Assembly (NCBI RefSeq): GCF_035083965.1
Contig: NC_089724.1
Coordinates: 11,650,910 to 11,714,909, forward strand
Reading direction: 5' to 3'
Source of the DNA: Branchiostoma lanceolatum
Lineage: Eukaryota; Chordata; Leptocardii; Amphioxiformes; Branchiostomatidae
DNA: 64,000 nt
A program made the translations under genes and the position numbers. This document shows positions 61,401 through 64,000 of the stretch, one piece after another. Within the stretch, counting starts at the first letter, position 1, and each line of letters starts with the position of its first letter. The notes under the pieces were generated by a model. The model was not told the origin of the DNA and searched no databases. It saw only the letters and a program-made list of their open reading frames with translations.

Positions 61401-61596
61401 TTTTCCTAGTATTGTAAGTGTAGGGTGTTGAAATTGGCAGCTATCTTTGATAATTGTAATGTGATATAGTTTTAATACCGAGTCTCCATTTTCATTTCCA
61501 GGTCTGGTCAAGCTGGGTGTCCATTGTGTTACAGGCAAGAAGGTGGCAATCAAAATTGTCAACAGGGAGAAACTCAGTGAATCTGTACTCCAGAAG
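46405..61596 (+). CDS. BRSK: BRSK/SAD-type serine/threonine kinase, first two coding exons (partial, continues beyond window)
   Basis: Exon 1 46405-46471 (22 codons plus one base) and exon 2 61502-61596, joined in phase across a 15-kb intron. Residues 9-54 read [20 protein letters not shown] then [20 protein letters not shown]. This is the start of the BRSK1/BRSK2 (SAD) kinase domain almost residue for residue. It includes the glycine loop G18-x-G20-x-x-G23 and the ATP-anchoring Lys40 in VAIK. Vertebrate and nematode members act in neuronal polarity and synapse organisation and are activated by LKB1; that role is known for the family, not shown here. Exon 2 ends at SVLQK with a GTAAGT donor, as the next exon would start with VEREIAILK. 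No further exon is seen before 64000. Which BRSK paralogue it is cannot be told from 54 residues; a pre-duplication single gene is likely. Confidence 0.9.
47463..48243. mobile_element. Harbinger-like element 1, TTA target duplication
   Basis: Ends GACCCCGTTCACACTCATTT and its inverse, followed inward by TCAATCGCGATTGAAGTATA. TTA flanks both sides (47460-47462, 48244-48246), as expected for PIF/Harbinger. Further GTTCACACT copies lie inside near both ends, and a 20-bp palindrome at 48081. It holds a truncated Myb/SANT-like frame. Confidence 0.8.
47696..47854 (-). pseudogene. Truncated Myb/SANT-like DNA-binding protein of Harbinger element 1
   Basis: 52 codons: basic start MPKKKNKT, then [20 protein letters not shown] and AKL. 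The W-x-DEET-x2-LI-x-IWG pattern is the first helix region of the Myb/SANT-like protein that accompanies Harbinger transposases. The frame stops shortly after the second helix, so the protein is incomplete. Confidence 0.65.
48701..48776 (-). mobile_element. tRNA-derived SINE head or tRNA pseudogene
   Basis: Minus strand has TAGCCTAGCGGTTAGTGCG (A box) and CCCGGGTTCGATCCCCGGG (a perfect T-arm with B box). The acceptor ends do not pair and the anticodon arm is poor, so a working tRNA is unlikely. Confidence 0.6.
50422..51762. mobile_element. Tc1/mariner-type (pogo-like) nonautonomous element, TA target duplication
   Basis: Ends CAGTCAAACCTGCC and GGCAGGTTTGACTG with one mismatch next to them, flanked by TA. 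Subterminal words GGCGACC and ACGCGACC repeat near both ends. 1.34 kb; no transposase frame recognised. Confidence 0.75.
53768..53840 (-). mobile_element. tRNA-derived SINE head
   Basis: Minus strand has ATAGCCTAGCGTAGAGGAG (A box) and CAGGTTCGAACCCCATCTG (B box). Stems are imperfect. The A box resembles that at 48701-48776, so the two may be related families. Confidence 0.55.
54200..55440. other. BRSK intron 1 stretch without recognisable feature
   Basis: AT-rich intron with a C-run near 54879. I see no exon or complete mobile element here. Confidence 0.4.
55451..56116. repeat. 30-bp minisatellite, about 22 copies
   Basis: Consensus unit ACACACATCAGCACCACTGA plus CATCACCAAC. Variants swap ACTGA, ACGGA, AATGA and AGTAATG. 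Because 30 is divisible by 3, all frames lacking a stop stay open; the long minus-strand frames ([10 protein letters not shown] repeats) are a by-product. Confidence 0.95.
56667..57377. mobile_element. Harbinger-like element 2, TAG target duplication
   Basis: Ends GACCCCGTTCATACTAAATC and inverse, then GCGAAATCGCCC-type repeats. TAG flanks both sides (56664-56666, 57378-57380). Shares its first bases, internal GTTCATACT copies, a central palindrome and a SANT-like relic with element 1. Confidence 0.78.
56907..57050 (-). pseudogene. Frameshifted Myb/SANT-like relic in Harbinger element 2
   Basis: Minus strand: FGVWNDE in one frame and [20 protein letters not shown] in the next, matching [22 protein letters not shown] of element 1. 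One frameshift lies between them. Confidence 0.55.
58944..59321. mobile_element. hAT-like nonautonomous element, copy 2
   Basis: Ends CAGGACTCGAAAT and ATTTCGAGCCCTG, flanked by CTGTC on both sides (58939-58943, 59322-59326). Inverted relative to copy 1 at 22916, with the same GTGCACC-rich interior and the shared words TGTAGGCTATAGGGTA. Confidence 0.75.
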
Positions 61597-64000
61597 GTAA
61601 GTGGGACAGACGTAATCTCCAAGCAGACGTAGAAAGGCAAAATCAGAACGTTATTATCCTGGTTCTACCAACCAGAGGCCTGCTGTTCTAGGCAACCGGG
61701 AGGTTGAGAAGCGCTACGATTTTTATTTTTGTTGATCTGCTTGGATATTAGAATAAACGGCCAGTGGGGAAAATCCTACTTCTCATTACTGAATAAATGA
61801 CAAAACTCAAAGTGTGCACTTAACCATATATTGTTCACTACATGGTAGTTTTAGGTGGGTATAATGTTCCAATATGACCATTGGGATGCATTTTTTAGTT
61901 AACTTTCCCATACAGGTAGATATGGGTTGAAAAGGAAAATTTATTCATCGTTGATTGTATTTTTTCTGTTTTGATTGGGGCCAGTTATGGAGGAAACGAA
62001 ATATTGACAAAAGTATTGATAAAGCATGCACTCACACGTGTGACTTCACCGTTATTGATTTGCATACAAATGATGTATGACCTGGCGAACATTGTGACAG
62101 TGAGGGTTCTAATGCTTCCTTCAACAGTGTGCATAGCTGGACATACAGTATAAGGAATACATACATGTATGTACTTATAAGTGTCCCTGGACCTGGTGCA
62201 CTCTACATTCCCCTAGGGAAACAAATGATGTGTCCCTTGGAATATGGGTGAATGGCCTATAAAAGCAGCTGCTAATTAAAGATTCATAGTGATGGTTTGA
62301 CACCCTGTCAGCAAAAATGAATGTGCATGATGGTGTTCCTTATCAAATGGACATGATTTATATGCTACCGCACAGGTGTGGAGATAGCATATAGTAAGTA
62401 CTTCTGAGATACATATTATTATTATCATATATTAAGTTACTCTATGCAGGGCACGTATTGTTTCGTCTGTTTCCTGTTCTTACTTTTCTTCTGCTAGGTA
62501 TCAAATACCTGTTCAGTAGGTGCCGCACCTTCAATTCAAGACCATATGACTTGAAATTTGATATGGTACAACACACATGTAACTTTGCCTATGGGGGAGG
62601 GCAGTAACTTATGGTTCATCGATATTTGTACGAAATGAATATTCTTTTACAAAAGATATTCCCTGCAAGACAGTATTGACCTAAAAACGTAATTCATCAT
62701 CTTGGTAGATCAGTATAGTATGTTATATCAGTATAATCTTCTTCCTCTTTCTGTGATTTCTCAATTTGTATCTAGATGTACATATTAGGTTGTTAATGGA
62801 ATACAAGCGTAGTCATGTAATGGTTATTTTTGTATTGTATTATTGCCTTACAATCGACAAGAGAAATCTTTTTTGGGGAAAAAAAGGTCAAAATCATATT
62901 GTAGAATTATGCAATGTTATCATACATGAAATTAAGGTCTAGTGGCCTTAGGGAGTGGCCATATATACAAATGTATGGACTTTGTAAAGCGCAGCACAAA
63001 GAATTGGATGGTCTACATTTTTGTGTCAAATTTCCAGCGTAGCACTTTGTGGTGATATTTTCTACAATAGGCAGATTTTCAGTAGGTAGTTTTTTGCCCC
63101 AAGGCTTAGAATTCATTTAAAAGAACATGAATTCTTTCCCTTCCTGACTGCAAATAGTGTGTAAATTACCCATTTGGGGCCCTCCTTCTCTCTACAATCC
63201 ATTGGAGCCCTAATAACTTACCAGTTGGCAGGAATCGTTCCACTTTGTGTAAAATCAATTTCCTTGACTACTTGGATTGAGACATTACAGAGGAGAACGC
63301 TCCTTCATACGTAACCTTATTCAGTGTGTCTTCATCTTTCCCCACTTATTTGGATGGATCTTGAACACAGTTTGACACATACAACAATTCATCTTTCCCT
63401 TTGGGCATTCACCCTCCTCATTTTATAAGATTCAAACAGACTCTGATCCATTGTTATTCGGAGCCCCGACTGCATTATATTTTCTCTTCTCTAGTCTATG
63501 AGAGCAAAGATCACAGACAGATCACTAGATTCATGAAGTCTTAGATCACTATTTTTTCGTTTTTTTGTCTAACCACAATCCAATGTAATCATTACGCGGA
63601 GACAACACCATCTGCATTCACGGATGTAAAATTCATCGTTCTATGACGCACGTGAAACCAACACATGACGTACGCAAAATGGAGTGCATCACATGTCCAT
63701 GATTGGGGTGGGGTCCAGGAGGTGAGAGATGCCAGCGTCAGTTGGCTAATTATAGCTGCAGGATCAATAATGAGCCACTGGGTCTTTGTGGTAACAACTA
63801 ATCGGATGTTTTACATGTGCTCCCATCTGCCTAGATGTGAATTGTATTAAAATTTTGTATTTAAGGAATTTCTTCATTAGAGACAAATCAACAATTGTTC
63901 TCAATCCTCCTCGTTTTAATGCCTGAATATCTATATGTGCAGGCCTTGACTTGACTCGACTACATCAGAGAATACAACATAATTAGACAGACAGCTTGTC
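61597..64000. other. BRSK intron 2, start; no exon seen
   Basis: AT-rich intron after the exon 2 donor. Open frames here are short and lack motifs. Confidence 0.45.

Overview
The window is animal nuclear DNA: intron-rich genes with GT-AG junctions, AATAAA-type signals and many cut-and-paste transposons, SINEs and LINE relics. Gene content (chordate-like NOSIP, POLR1F and BRSK, plus peritrophin chitin-binding domains joined to an ILEI/FAM3-type domain) suggests an invertebrate deuterostome. A lancelet (Branchiostoma) is my best guess; this is inference, not proof.

Layout: (1) 1.2-2.4 kb, minus strand: a two-exon reading frame that looks like a secreted, C-terminally amidated peptide precursor. 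(2) 2.4-8.9 kb: no gene seen; a 94-bp MITE, a foldback element holding a LINE 3' end, and minisatellites. (3) 8.9-24.7 kb, minus: NOSIP, ten coding exons, complete, with introns full of transposons, including a TIR element interrupted by a 5'-truncated LINE with a clear 13-bp target duplication. (4) 26.4-28.9 kb, plus: POLR1F (RPA43 subunit of RNA polymerase I), five exons, head-to-head with NOSIP. (5) 30.7-34.2 kb, minus: a four-exon single-pass membrane protein of unknown function with two alternative 3' ends. (6) 36.9-40.0 and 41.7-44.2 kb, plus: tandem paralogues, each signal peptide + chitin-binding (CBM14) + coiled coil + ILEI domain, seven exons with identical intron phases. (7) 46.4 kb to the end, plus: the first two coding exons of a BRSK/SAD kinase, separated by a 15-kb intron carrying two Harbinger-like elements, a TA-duplicating element, a hAT-like element, tRNA-derived SINE heads and a 30-bp minisatellite; the gene runs off the window.

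The genes are not one pathway. NOSIP and POLR1F are housekeeping-type nuclear proteins that may share a promoter region; the CBM14-ILEI pair is a local duplication of secreted proteins. Exon coordinates were derived by hand from splice motifs, reading phase and similarity to known families; no alignment was run.
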